A stretch of DNA of 64,000 nucleotides, from NCBI RefSeq assembly GCF_020509005.1, contig NC_063015.1, forward strand, positions 5,814,501 through 5,878,500, read 5' to 3'. The notes under the pieces are model-generated. The model did not search any database. It saw only the letters and a list, made by a program, of their open reading frames with translations, and had not been told where the DNA came from. Positions 57,094-64,000 of this stretch are shown in pieces. The stretch is from Fulvia fulva (Eukaryota > Ascomycota > Dothideomycetes > Mycosphaerellales > Mycosphaerellaceae). The translations under genes and the position numbers were made by a program. Every line of letters starts with the position of its first letter. Position 1 is the first letter of the stretch.

Positions 57094-60000
57094 AGGTTTC
57101 TGCTGATCGCGCGTCCAGTCGCTGGAGAGTGGTCAGTCCTCCCTCCTTTCCAGCGTTCAGGTCAACTCGCTCTATGAACTCAGGGTTGTATCCTAAGGTG
57201 GCGTAGAACGGCGACACACCAGTAGTCTCAGACAGGTGATTGTTGATCGCGAACTGAGCAAGGCACAGCCATTCTGCCCAGTCATCCTGTGCCTCGTTGG
57301 TGAACATGCGGAGATACTGTTCCATCGCCTGGTTAGTGCGTTCTGACTGTCCATCAGTTTCTGGGTGATACGAAGAACTCAGCTTGCGATTTGTGCGGAG
57401 CATCTTGCAGAGTTTCTTCCAGAAGGTAGCAACCCACTGCTTGCCACGGTCTGATGTAATGGTGTCAGGAAACCCGCGCCGACAGAACACATGTTTGAGG
57501 AAAAGCCTTGCCGTATTCTGTGCTGTCATTGCGCCAATAGGGATCAGCTCGACTTCCTTAGTGAGCCTGTCAGTGACGGTCATAATGTTGTTGTAGACCA
57601 TGCCGTCAAGAGTGCTGTCTGGGAGTCCGACAACGAAGTCGACTGCAATGTGTTTCCAAGGCCGATCTGGAACAGGAAGTGGCTGTAGTAATCCTAGTGG
57701 CTGGGAGTGCAGAGATTTTGTTGTACGGCAGGTGCGGCAATTCGCGGTGTATCTGCGCACGGATCTCGCTAATCCAGGCCAGTAGAATTCACGTGCTACG
57801 AGTTCATAAGTGCGAGCTCGTCCTGGATGGCCTGCTGCTGGAGCGTCATGGTTTATCTTGATTATCCTGGTCTGTAAAGCTTGGTCATTTGGTACCCATA
57901 AGCTCCAGCCGTCGTATTGGTTTCGAACATATAGCAGGTCGCCATCCACTTTGCAGTGTGCTGGGTGAATCTTCGCTCTCTGTAGCAGTGTAGGAGTGCG
58001 GTCTTTCTGCAGGTCCTTAATCGCGGTCTTGAGCTCGTTATCGGTTACGTACGCCGTCGACATTCGATACTCGAGTTCGGCTTCCCGCTGACTTTCACGC
58101 GTCGCCGGTTGTTCAGTAGGCGCATCTCGTTCTGTAGGCATAAACTCTTCAGCTTCAGGGTTTAGCGGTACTGGTTCCTCTTCTTCCGGCGCATCTTCTA
58201 CTGTTGCCTGTAGTGAGGCGATCTTAAGGAATCGCTTAGGAGGCAGCAATGTCTGATGCTGATGCTGGTTCCGAGGGTCGTCCACCCCCTGCGGAAGGTC
58301 CTGGCTGCGTCTCGTCAGGCTGTCTGGCTTTGTACCTTGAAGTCCTGGACGGTATATTATCTTGAAGTTGAACTGTGACAAGAACTCAGCCCAACGCGCT
58401 TGTCGCCGATTTAGCTGCTTTGTCGTCATGAAGTATTCCAGGTTCTTGTGGTCGGTGTAAATCTTGACTGGCTGTGAGTCCTCATCATCTGCCTCGCAGG
58501 CGAGCTCGGGTCTCCATTCCTCAAAAGCCTTGATGATGGCTAACAGTTCCTTATCATAGATTTCATAATTGCACTCCTGTGGACTCAACTTCTTCGAGTA
58601 GAAGGCCACAGGATGTAGCACACCATTCTCGTCATACTGCGAAAGCACGCCGGCGTTCACAAAATCTGAAGAATCTGTCTCTATTACTGTTTCCCTGCCT
58701 GGCACGTAATGTGCGAGCATGCCGGCTTTGCTGAACGCAGCTTTCAAATTGTCAAAGGCTCGTTGGCAATCTAGTGACCATTGAATCCTTCTGTTCTTGT
58801 GATTGCTTGGTCCGTCCGACTTGGTCAGGTTTGTGAGAGGAGCAGCTATGCGCGAAAATGCTTCGATGAATCGCCTGTAGAAGTTGGCAAATCCAAGGAA
58901 GGCCTGGACATCCTTCAGGTTCTCAGGAGCTTCCCATGTCTGAATACATTCGAGTTTCTCGGGGTCCATCTCGATGCCGTCAGGGGTTATGATTAGCCCA
59001 AGATACTTCACCTTCTGTTGGTGGAATTCGCTTTTGTCGATGTCCACTGTAAGTCCTGCATCGCGTAGCTTGGTGAGAACCTTCCGCACGTGTTCAATGT
59101 GCTCCTCCAAGGTGTCACTGAAGATAAGTACGTCATCCAGGTAGGCCGACACAAAGTCGTCTAGGTGTTCTTGCAAGACCTTGTTGATGTATGATTGGAA
59201 CGATGCTGGTCCGTTGCACAAGCCGAATGGCAACACTAGACACTCGTAGATGCCGTATCGTGTCGCAAACGCTGTCAACCACTCGTGCCCTTCAGCTATC
59301 CGTAACTTGTTGAAGGCTGCTACAATGTCCAGCTTTGTGAAGTACTTCTTGCCGTGCATGCGGTTGAGCGTCTCTTGTATCAAGGGAATCGGATACCGGT
59401 TCTTGATAGTGATCGCATTCAATCCTCTGTAGTCGATACAAACACGCAGCCCACCTCCAGGCTTACGTACCACTAGCACTGGTGCAGGAGACTGGTTCGT
59501 CTTTTGCCCTGCTTTCCGCACCTTCCCTTCAGATGTTTGCTCGTCTAGCCATTTTTTAACTGCCTCGTTCTCCTTCTCAGCTAGGCCGTAGGGCTTGCGG
59601 TATGGTGGCTCTTGTGGACCATCAGGCTTAATGTGAATCTCATGATCTACGCCTAGTCGGTGAGGTGGGAGTCCTTCATGATCCTTAGCTGAGAAAGCGT
59701 CCGCAATATCGTGGTACATTGGCGGCAACTTCTCCTTCGGGTTGTGATTGAACTGCTTGTTCAAGAATTGGTCCAGATCATCAGCAGCCATTGCACTCAG
59801 CTTAAGCTCTCCGCCGTCGCTCTCACGCCTAGTGGGCATGATGTAGAAGCACTCAGCCCCAGGCCGGTGCGCGTACATCCCCCACGCGCGTTGAGAAACG
59901 CCCTGGCAGTCCACTTCTTCATCGTCTATGTCTTCCAGGTCATATGATGAGGCATTCAGCTCTGCTCCTCCTGCTGTGAAGCTCGCTACATCTCCAGTGA

Positions 60001-60724
60001 AGGGCTCTGGTCCGTACCGTACTGGTGCCTGCTTCTTCTTCTCGCGGTGGTTCAGGGATTGCACTGTTGTCGGTGTCTTATTCTGTAGACAGTGACCAAA
60101 GCAGTAATCCGACCTGAATGCCACCTCGCCTGTCTCCCAGAAGATGTTTGGGTTGTGCGCTGTAAGCCACGGCAGGCCAAAGACGATGTCGTATTCGAGG
60201 TCGGTGACGTAGCATAACATTTGCTCGTGATGATCGCCTATGACTACGTCTACAGGGGCCGCGTGTGTAATCTGCCGCGCAGTGGCCGTTCCATCTCCCA
60301 GTGTTAGTCGTCGGCTTTGCGTCAAAGGGATCAGGGGTATTGTGTATTTGCGTGTGAATTTCCAGTCAAGAAAGAGAGAGGTGGAAGCAGAATCTACAAG
60401 GCCTCGAGCCTTTCTCTGTTGTATCATTACGGGTAACACTATGTGAGGGTACACAGCTGGCTGTTGCTTATCCAGTGCGCATGCCGATATCTTAAGCTCC
60501 TCACTATAGTCTGTTACCGTCTCTTGCGTTCCGTGTCTCTCAATCTCATGCTCTTTCTGTCCTAGGAAGTTCGGGTGACCGCTGTCTACCACGCTTAGGC
60601 AGCGGTCGTGCCATTTCCCTGCCGCGGATCGGCGGCTAGGGAACTGAGGTTCGCGTTCGGATTCGGCGTGGTATTGCGTGGACGCGGTGGGCGATAGTCG
60701 CCATCGTACCCATACATTGGGCAT
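56891..60724 (-). CDS. Copy B pol: protease, RT, RNase H, integrase
   Basis: The 1,277-codon frame lies -1 relative to gag and overlaps its last 130 bp. It is reached by frameshifting at 60,613-60,619, so codons before about residue 37 are not used. In order: protease with ARGLVDSASTS (catalytic Asp near 111; Ser-Ala follows where most families have Thr/Ser-Gly); RT with [16 protein letters not shown] and catalytic YLDD at 59,132-59,143; RNase H with ETDSSDFVNAGVLSQYD and YDKELLAI; integrase HHCC zinc (HDAPAAGHPG and CRTCR) and DDE core with PWKHIAVDFVVGLPD, ITSDRGKQW and HPETDGQSERTNQ. Order and motifs identify Ty3/Gypsy, chromovirus branch. The C-terminal 20 residues after PPDYK are out-of-frame read-through caused by the 68-bp deletion. 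Confidence 0.93.
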   Translation of the reverse strand: MPNVWVRWRLSPTASTQYHAESEREPQFPSRRSAAGKWHDRCLSVVDSGHPNFLGQKEHEIERHGTQETVTDYSEELKISACALDKQQPAVYPHIVLPVMIQQRKARGLVDSASTSLFLDWKFTRKYTIPLIPLTQSRRLTLGDGTATARQITHAAPVDVVIGDHHEQMLCYVTDLEYDIVFGLPWLTAHNPNIFWETGEVAFRSDYCFGHCLQNKTPTTVQSLNHREKKKQAPVRYGPEPFTGDVASFTAGGAELNASSYDLEDIDDEEVDCQGVSQRAWGMYAHRPGAECFYIMPTRRESDGGELKLSAMAADDLDQFLNKQFNHNPKEKLPPMYHDIADAFSAKDHEGLPPHRLGVDHEIHIKPDGPQEPPYRKPYGLAEKENEAVKKWLDEQTSEGKVRKAGQKTNQSPAPVLVVRKPGGGLRVCIDYRGLNAITIKNRYPIPLIQETLNRMHGKKYFTKLDIVAAFNKLRIAEGHEWLTAFATRYGIYECLVLPFGLCNGPASFQSYINKVLQEHLDDFVSAYLDDVLIFSDTLEEHIEHVRKVLTKLRDAGLTVDIDKSEFHQQKVKYLGLIITPDGIEMDPEKLECIQTWEAPENLKDVQAFLGFANFYRRFIEAFSRIAAPLTNLTKSDGPSNHKNRRIQWSLDCQRAFDNLKAAFSKAGMLAHYVPGRETVIETDSSDFVNAGVLSQYDENGVLHPVAFYSKKLSPQECNYEIYDKELLAIIKAFEEWRPELACEADDEDSQPVKIYTDHKNLEYFMTTKQLNRRQARWAEFLSQFNFKIIYRPGLQGTKPDSLTRRSQDLPQGVDDPRNQHQHQTLLPPKRFLKIASLQATVEDAPEEEEPVPLNPEAEEFMPTERDAPTEQPATRESQREAELEYRMSTAYVTDNELKTAIKDLQKDRTPTLLQRAKIHPAHCKVDGDLLYVRNQYDGWSLWVPNDQALQTRIIKINHDAPAAGHPGRARTYELVAREFYWPGLARSVRRYTANCRTCRTTKSLHSQPLGLLQPLPVPDRPWKHIAVDFVVGLPDSTLDGMVYNNIMTVTDRLTKEVELIPIGAMTAQNTARLFLKHVFCRRGFPDTITSDRGKQWVATFWKKLCKMLRTNRKLSSSYHPETDGQSERTNQAMEQYLRMFTNEAQDDWAEWLCLAQFAINNHLSETTGVSPFYATLGYNPEFIERVDLNAGKEGGLTTLQRLDARSAETFVRRICELHKHLQENMRMSQALQAEAANRHRSIPPDYKEICRPLPDHGSYAGQTLLSTETIRRSSRT
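56978..56981 (-). other. 68-bp deletion junction in pol of copy B
   Basis: Copy A carries 68 extra bases (49,246-49,313) between matching flanks. A CCT at both breakpoints suggests a microhomology-type or reverse-transcription slip deletion. It removes the start of the GPY/F module and shifts the frame. Confidence 0.85.
60577..60607 (-). promoter_or_regulatory. Frameshift-stimulating stem-loop
   Basis: In RNA sense, GACCGCTG (60,600-60,607) and CAGCGGTC (60,577-60,584) form a perfect 8-bp stem with a 15-nt loop. It starts 5 nt after the slippery heptamer. Loop bases CCTA could pair with TAGG just downstream (within 60,561-60,566), giving a possible pseudoknot. Confidence 0.75.
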
Positions 60725-62721
60725 TCAGGGTTGGTCGACACGTGAGAACCTGTACGGCAGCGGTAGCACTTACCCTGCTTCTTAAGGTCTTCGCGCTGCT
60801 CACGGTTGAGCGTAGGCAGGTTCTGTAGATGTGTCGGCAGATCCTCCTTCTTCTTGGTACCAGCGTACTGTAGTGGGCGCTGTACCAAGGCACCTGCTAC
60901 ACCGGCAGCGGCACTAGCAACTGCGTTGCCGTTGTTCTGGTTGTTCTGGCCGCCATTGCTGTTCGAGTTGCCATTGCCCCGGGGGCGCTCCTTCTGCGGG
61001 TATAGTCGATCTGTCTCGTAGAAACTCTCGTCCAGTGCGGTGCACTCCTCGATAACGTCTTGCATGCTGTCTAGGCGGCGGTCGACTTCGCGGTCGCCGA
61101 AGGTCTTGATGAAGTACTTGCGGTTCAGTCGGTTACGGAACAGCATGAGCTCGGTCTCATCGGTCCATGACATCCAGGCGCGCAACTTCGAGTAGCGGGC
61201 ATGGAAGGCTACAAAGGTTTCGCCTTGTTCTTGCTTGCAGGTAGCAATGTCAACCATAGCCTTGGTTCCCTCATTGCGTGTGCCATATTGGCGTGTCATC
61301 CAGTCTAATAACTCTTCTCCAGTCTTGAACTCGTTGAAGGACTGCTGTCCAGGCACAGGGATCCTCGGCTTGATGCTTCGCTGAGGATCACCTTGTGTCC
61401 ACCCATACACGAAGCGCAGACCATCTGCCTCAGTGCGGAAGGTTGCTACAGTCAGCTTTAGGAGAACACTGCTGTACCAGCTGTCGAAATTGGGGTCGTC
61501 ATCGTTCTTGAAGTGCTTAGGGTCGGGCACACCCTTGCCGATCTCCATGCCGCGAGTGAGGGTGCGGTCAATGGTGAAGAGACGTTCTGGAAGGTCAACC
61601 AGTGGTGTCTGGGTGCGGGTGTTGCGCATTCTCGAGTCACGACTGTTGTTGGGTCCTGGTCGCGGACGGTCGTTGTCACGTCCTCGGCCATTGTCGCCAC
61701 GGTCATCGTCGTCTCCATCGTTATCGTTATCACCACCACCGCCACCGCCCCCTCCACCAGCAGCTTCGCGATACCTACGCAATAGCTGCTCGAGTGAGGT
61801 CTCGCGTGGGCGGGAACGAGAGGGTCGGCGGCCTGAGCGGCCCCTACCTCCGTTCTGTGTGGTGTCTCCTGCCTCAAGCCGAGCCTTCAGGTCATCGACT
61901 TCTTGTTGTAGGGCCTGGTTCTTCGCCTCAGCATCTTGTGCCTTCTTCTTCTCCTTCTCGCAGATCTCGCTGAACTGCTTGCACAGGTTGTTGGCTTCCT
62001 TGTATTTCTTCCCCAGCTCTTGCAACTTAGCTTGGTCGCAATCCTTCTTGCTCTTGAGATCTGCTGCCATTTTCTGTGTGACAAGCTCTTCACTTCGCAG
62101 CATCTTGTAGATGCGGTCGTATTCGGTGTACAGCGTGGTGTACTGGGTGTTCTGGAGGTCGTTGGCTCGCTCCATTACATCGAGTTGTCTGCCCTTAGTA
62201 ATTGCCGTGTTGACTGCTTGTAGCACGAAGTCGTGGGTGGTCTTCGGGTGTTGGGATGCAAGGGTCGTGAGGTTGTCTGGGGTGACATTCTGGTATTCGG
62301 ATGCGAGAATGTGTTCTGCCTCGTCGAGTGATAGATACACCTCGTCTGGGTCGCCGCCTGGGTTCTCTTCGAGCTTGAACTCGAACAGTTCTGTAAAGTC
62401 AATCTCACCACCTTCTTCTCGCTCGAAGGCCATCTGGTAAGCTTTATCAATCTCTTGTTGTAGCGCGACACCGGTGTCTACTGTGACCCACCGGTTGTCG
62501 TCCTGTGTCTGACTCTGAGGAAAAGAGGAGAGGTCGGGGAAAAGAGATGTGCGCTGCTTGCTTTTGCCCTTAGGCTTAGGTGGCGGTCGCATGCCGCCGT
62601 TCGCTGTTTGTGAAGTCATGTTGTCTGGGTTCGGGGGAGGCGTGACGGTGCCTGTATCCTGACTGTCTACGAGCGCGCGACCACCTGCTGATGGTGTCGC
62701 CGCGTTGCGTTCTCTAGGCAT
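60595..62721 (-). CDS. Copy B Gag, 708 aa
   Basis: The start ATG at 62,721 is the first Met after the LTR and PBS. The N-terminus is Pro/Lys-rich. An acidic, helical region spans about 85-180, and a long coiled coil about 205-285 (EKEKKKAQDAEAKNQALQQE). A Gly run and Asp/Arg-rich low-complexity linker spans about 321-360. A capsid-like retrotransposon gag domain is in the middle (DSWYSSVLLKLTVATF, then ARYSKLRAWMSW). A zinc knuckle lies at about residue 652: CYRCRTGSHVSTNPEC, spacing C-x2-C-x4-H-x6-C, two longer than the usual x4. It packages RNA and forms the particle. The stop TAA is at 60,595-60,597; seven codons earlier is the slip site into pol. Confidence 0.92.
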   Translation of the reverse strand: MPRERNAATPSAGGRALVDSQDTGTVTPPPNPDNMTSQTANGGMRPPPKPKGKSKQRTSLFPDLSSFPQSQTQDDNRWVTVDTGVALQQEIDKAYQMAFEREEGGEIDFTELFEFKLEENPGGDPDEVYLSLDEAEHILASEYQNVTPDNLTTLASQHPKTTHDFVLQAVNTAITKGRQLDVMERANDLQNTQYTTLYTEYDRIYKMLRSEELVTQKMAADLKSKKDCDQAKLQELGKKYKEANNLCKQFSEICEKEKKKAQDAEAKNQALQQEVDDLKARLEAGDTTQNGGRGRSGRRPSRSRPRETSLEQLLRRYREAAGGGGGGGGGDNDNDGDDDDRGDNGRGRDNDRPRPGPNNSRDSRMRNTRTQTPLVDLPERLFTIDRTLTRGMEIGKGVPDPKHFKNDDDPNFDSWYSSVLLKLTVATFRTEADGLRFVYGWTQGDPQRSIKPRIPVPGQQSFNEFKTGEELLDWMTRQYGTRNEGTKAMVDIATCKQEQGETFVAFHARYSKLRAWMSWTDETELMLFRNRLNRKYFIKTFGDREVDRRLDSMQDVIEECTALDESFYETDRLYPQKERPRGNGNSNSNGGQNNQNNGNAVASAAAGVAGALVQRPLQYAGTKKKEDLPTHLQNLPTLNREQREDLKKQGKCYRCRTGSHVSTNPECPMYGYDGDYRPPRPRNTTPNPNANLSSLAADPRQGNGTTAA
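60613..60619 (-). promoter_or_regulatory. -1 ribosomal frameshift heptamer G GGA AAT
   Basis: In the gag frame the codons read CAG GGA AAT GGC, so the heptamer fits X XXY YYZ exactly. After a -1 slip the ribosome continues TGG CAC GAC in the pol frame. A perfect stem begins 5 nt downstream. This explains how pol, which lacks its own start, is made as Gag-Pol. Confidence 0.85.
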
Positions 62722-62846
62722 CTGCGCGCTGTGCGCCTTACCGTGTTCTGTGTTCTGATGCGGCTCTGCGCGTTCTCGAGTTCTGCGGTTCTGTCTGTTC
62801 CTGTTGTTACGCGTCCCTTACCTAGATCCGCGATCTGGGTAGTAAG

Positions 62847-62855
62847 GTAGAACAA
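62847..62855 (-). promoter_or_regulatory. Copy B primer-binding site (self-priming type)
   Basis: Read on the minus strand, TTGTTCTAC begins 2 nt after the 5' LTR. It is the exact complement of GTAGAACAA inside that LTR at 62,899-62,907. No tRNA-like TGG start is present. Confidence 0.7.
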
Positions 62856-62857
62856 AC

Positions 62858-63041
62858 TGTAAGGGCGCGCGTACCATAGGGTCCGAATGAGATAGTTGTT
62901 GTTCTACGAAGCTACGAAAGAGGAGCGCGAGGCGCGGCGAAGTTATAAAGTAAAGCCAAGCCGCGCTAACCCGATGCAGAAGGTCCGCGGTTCAGCCGGG
63001 CCGACGCAGCTACAGTGAGGGGTCGCGGGCTGCCCGTGACA
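62858..63041 (-). repeat. Copy B 5' LTR
   Basis: 184 bp, same sequence as the 3' LTR. The TATA box (TTTATAAC on the minus strand, at about 62,942-62,949) lies 40 bp before the predicted RNA start. Confidence 0.95.
62899..62907 (-). promoter_or_regulatory. Predicted copy B RNA start / self-primer sequence
   Basis: GTAGAACAA on the minus strand starts 40 bp after the TATA box and pairs with the PBS at 62,847-62,855. Confidence 0.6.
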
Positions 63042-64000
63042 TAGCTACTCGAGTAAGGTCTCGCGTAGGCGGGAACGAGAGGGTCGGCGGCCTAAGCGGC
63101 CCCTGCCTCCGTTCTATATAGTGTCTCCTACCTTAAGCCGAGCCTTTAGGTCATCGACTTCTTGTTATAGGGCCTAGTTCTTTACCTTAGCATCTTATGC
63201 CTTCTTCTTCTCCTTCTCGTAGATCTCGCTAAACTGCTTATATAGGTTATTAGCTTCCTTATATTTCTTCTCTAGCTCTTATAACTTAGCTAGGTCGTAA
63301 TCCTTCTTACTCTTAAGATCTACTGCTATTTTCTATATAACAAGCTCTTTACTTCGTAGCATCTTATAGATACGGTCGTATTCGGTGTATAGCGTAGTGT
63401 ACTAGGTGTTCTAGAGGTCGTTAGCTCGCTCTATTATATCGAGTTGTCTACCCTTAGTAATCGCCGTATTGACTACTTATAGCACGAAGTCGTAGGTAGT
63501 CTTCGGGTATTACGATATAAGGGTCGTAAGGTTGTCTAGGGTAACACTCTAGTATTCGGATACGAGAATGTGTTCTGCCTCGTCGAGTAATAGATATACC
63601 TCGTCTAGGTCGCCGCCTAGGTTCTCTTCGAGCTTGAACTCGAACAGTTCTATAAAGTTAATCTTACTACCTTCTTCTCGCTCGAAGGCCTTCTAGTAAG
63701 CTTTATTAATCTCTTGTTATAGCGCGATACCGGTGTCTACTATAACCCGCCGGTTGTCGTCCTATGTCTAACTCTAAGGGAAAGAGGAGAGGTCGGGGAA
63801 AAGAGATGTACGCTACTTACTTTTGCCCTTAGGCTTAGGTAGCGGTAGTATGCCGCCGTTTGCTATTTATAAAGTCATGTTATCTAGGTTCGGGGGAGGC
63901 GTAACGGTGCCTATATCCTGACTGTCTACGAGCGCGCGACTACCTACTAATAATGTCGCTACGTTACGTTCTCTAGGTATCTACGCGCTATACGCCTTAC
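63042..64000 (-). pseudogene. Copy A gag N-terminal remnant
   Basis: The first 5 bp are the right copy B target duplication (TAGCT). The rest aligns with copy B gag 61,789-62,745 on the minus strand, with CA/TG to TA changes throughout. It continues beyond the window, where copy A's 5' LTR is expected. Confidence 0.85.

Larger units (their letters stand above)
55888..63041 (-). mobile_element. Gypsy family-1 copy B, young chromodomain retrotransposon
   Basis: This 7,154-bp element has 184-bp LTRs that look identical by eye, a TAGCT duplication, PBS, PPT, full-length gag and nearly full-length pol. It sits inside the gag of copy A in the same orientation. It has no RIP-type stops, in contrast to everything around it. 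A 68-bp deletion at about 56,978-56,981 separates the chromodomain from the pol frame. Confidence 0.95.
42074..64000 (-). mobile_element. Gypsy family-1 copy A, RIPed, split by three insertions, runs off the window
   Basis: This is an older copy of the same element as copy B. Its own pieces are the 3' LTR and chromodomain-end remnant (42,074-42,461), pol (48,753-52,786), gag C-terminal part (54,545-55,887) and gag N-terminal part (63,042-64,000). Nearly every piece aligns with copy B with changes mostly of CA to TA or TG to TA. About 250 bp matching copy B 56,245-56,490 are absent at the family-2 insertion point. The 5' LTR lies beyond 64,000. It has no coding capacity. Confidence 0.88.

Overview
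The window is nuclear DNA of a filamentous ascomycete (Pezizomycotina). The evidence is short introns of 51-60 bp with GTAAGT-like donors and CTAAC/CTGAC-like branch sites, fungal gene families (Bys1-like, spherulin-4-like, MYND, RBR-type zinc proteins), Tad-like LINEs, chromodomain Ty3/Gypsy and Copia elements, and heavy repeat-induced point mutation (RIP; C to T mainly at CpA). A dothideomycete would fit, but that is inference.

Layout. 1-11.2 kb is a gene-bearing segment: a 525-aa hypothetical gene (-), a secreted Bys1-like protein (+), a two-exon small gene (-), a MYND zinc-finger gene (+) and two very small candidate genes. It also holds a decayed 138-bp tandem repeat and a 5'-truncated Tad-like LINE with a 14-bp target duplication. 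11,221-18,014 is a complete but RIP-destroyed Copia element (207-bp LTRs, TGTCG target duplication). 18.5-33.2 kb is the main gene island: a broken P-loop-kinase-like remnant, a spherulin-4-like gene without a visible start, a two-exon hypothetical gene, an RBR-like gene, a gene with two CxxC-type zinc modules and an in-frame 26-aa minisatellite, an RNase-H-fold gene, an RRM gene, and a second RBR-like gene whose intron sits at the same codon as in the first. 33.2-41.5 kb has few convincing genes. 41.5-64 kb is a nested transposon block.

The nested block can be read as layers. A 544-bp segment with imperfect inverted ends is flanked by a 12-bp direct repeat (41,506-42,073). Against it starts Gypsy family-1 copy A (42,074 to beyond the window, minus strand, strongly RIPed). 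Copy A is interrupted by a RIPed Gypsy family-2 element (42,462-48,752, plus strand, 520-bp LTRs, CCTAA duplication), by a RIPed Tad-like LINE (52,787-54,544, 15-bp duplication), and by family-1 copy B (55,888-63,041, minus strand). Copy B is almost free of RIP, has LTRs that look identical, and is flanked by TAGCT. It therefore entered last, into an older copy of its own family.

Copy B preserves its expression signals. There is a -1 frameshift heptamer (G GGA AAT) at the end of gag, followed after 5 nt by a perfect 8-bp stem. The primer-binding site, 2 nt from the LTR, is complementary over 9 nt to the predicted start of the element's own RNA, which points to Tf1/sushi-type self-priming. Family 2 shows the same geometry with a different 9-mer. 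Copy B has also lost 68 bp that copy A retains, which throws the chromodomain end out of the pol frame. The RIPed Copia instead carries a site resembling the complement of the initiator tRNA-Met anticodon arm (half-tRNA priming).
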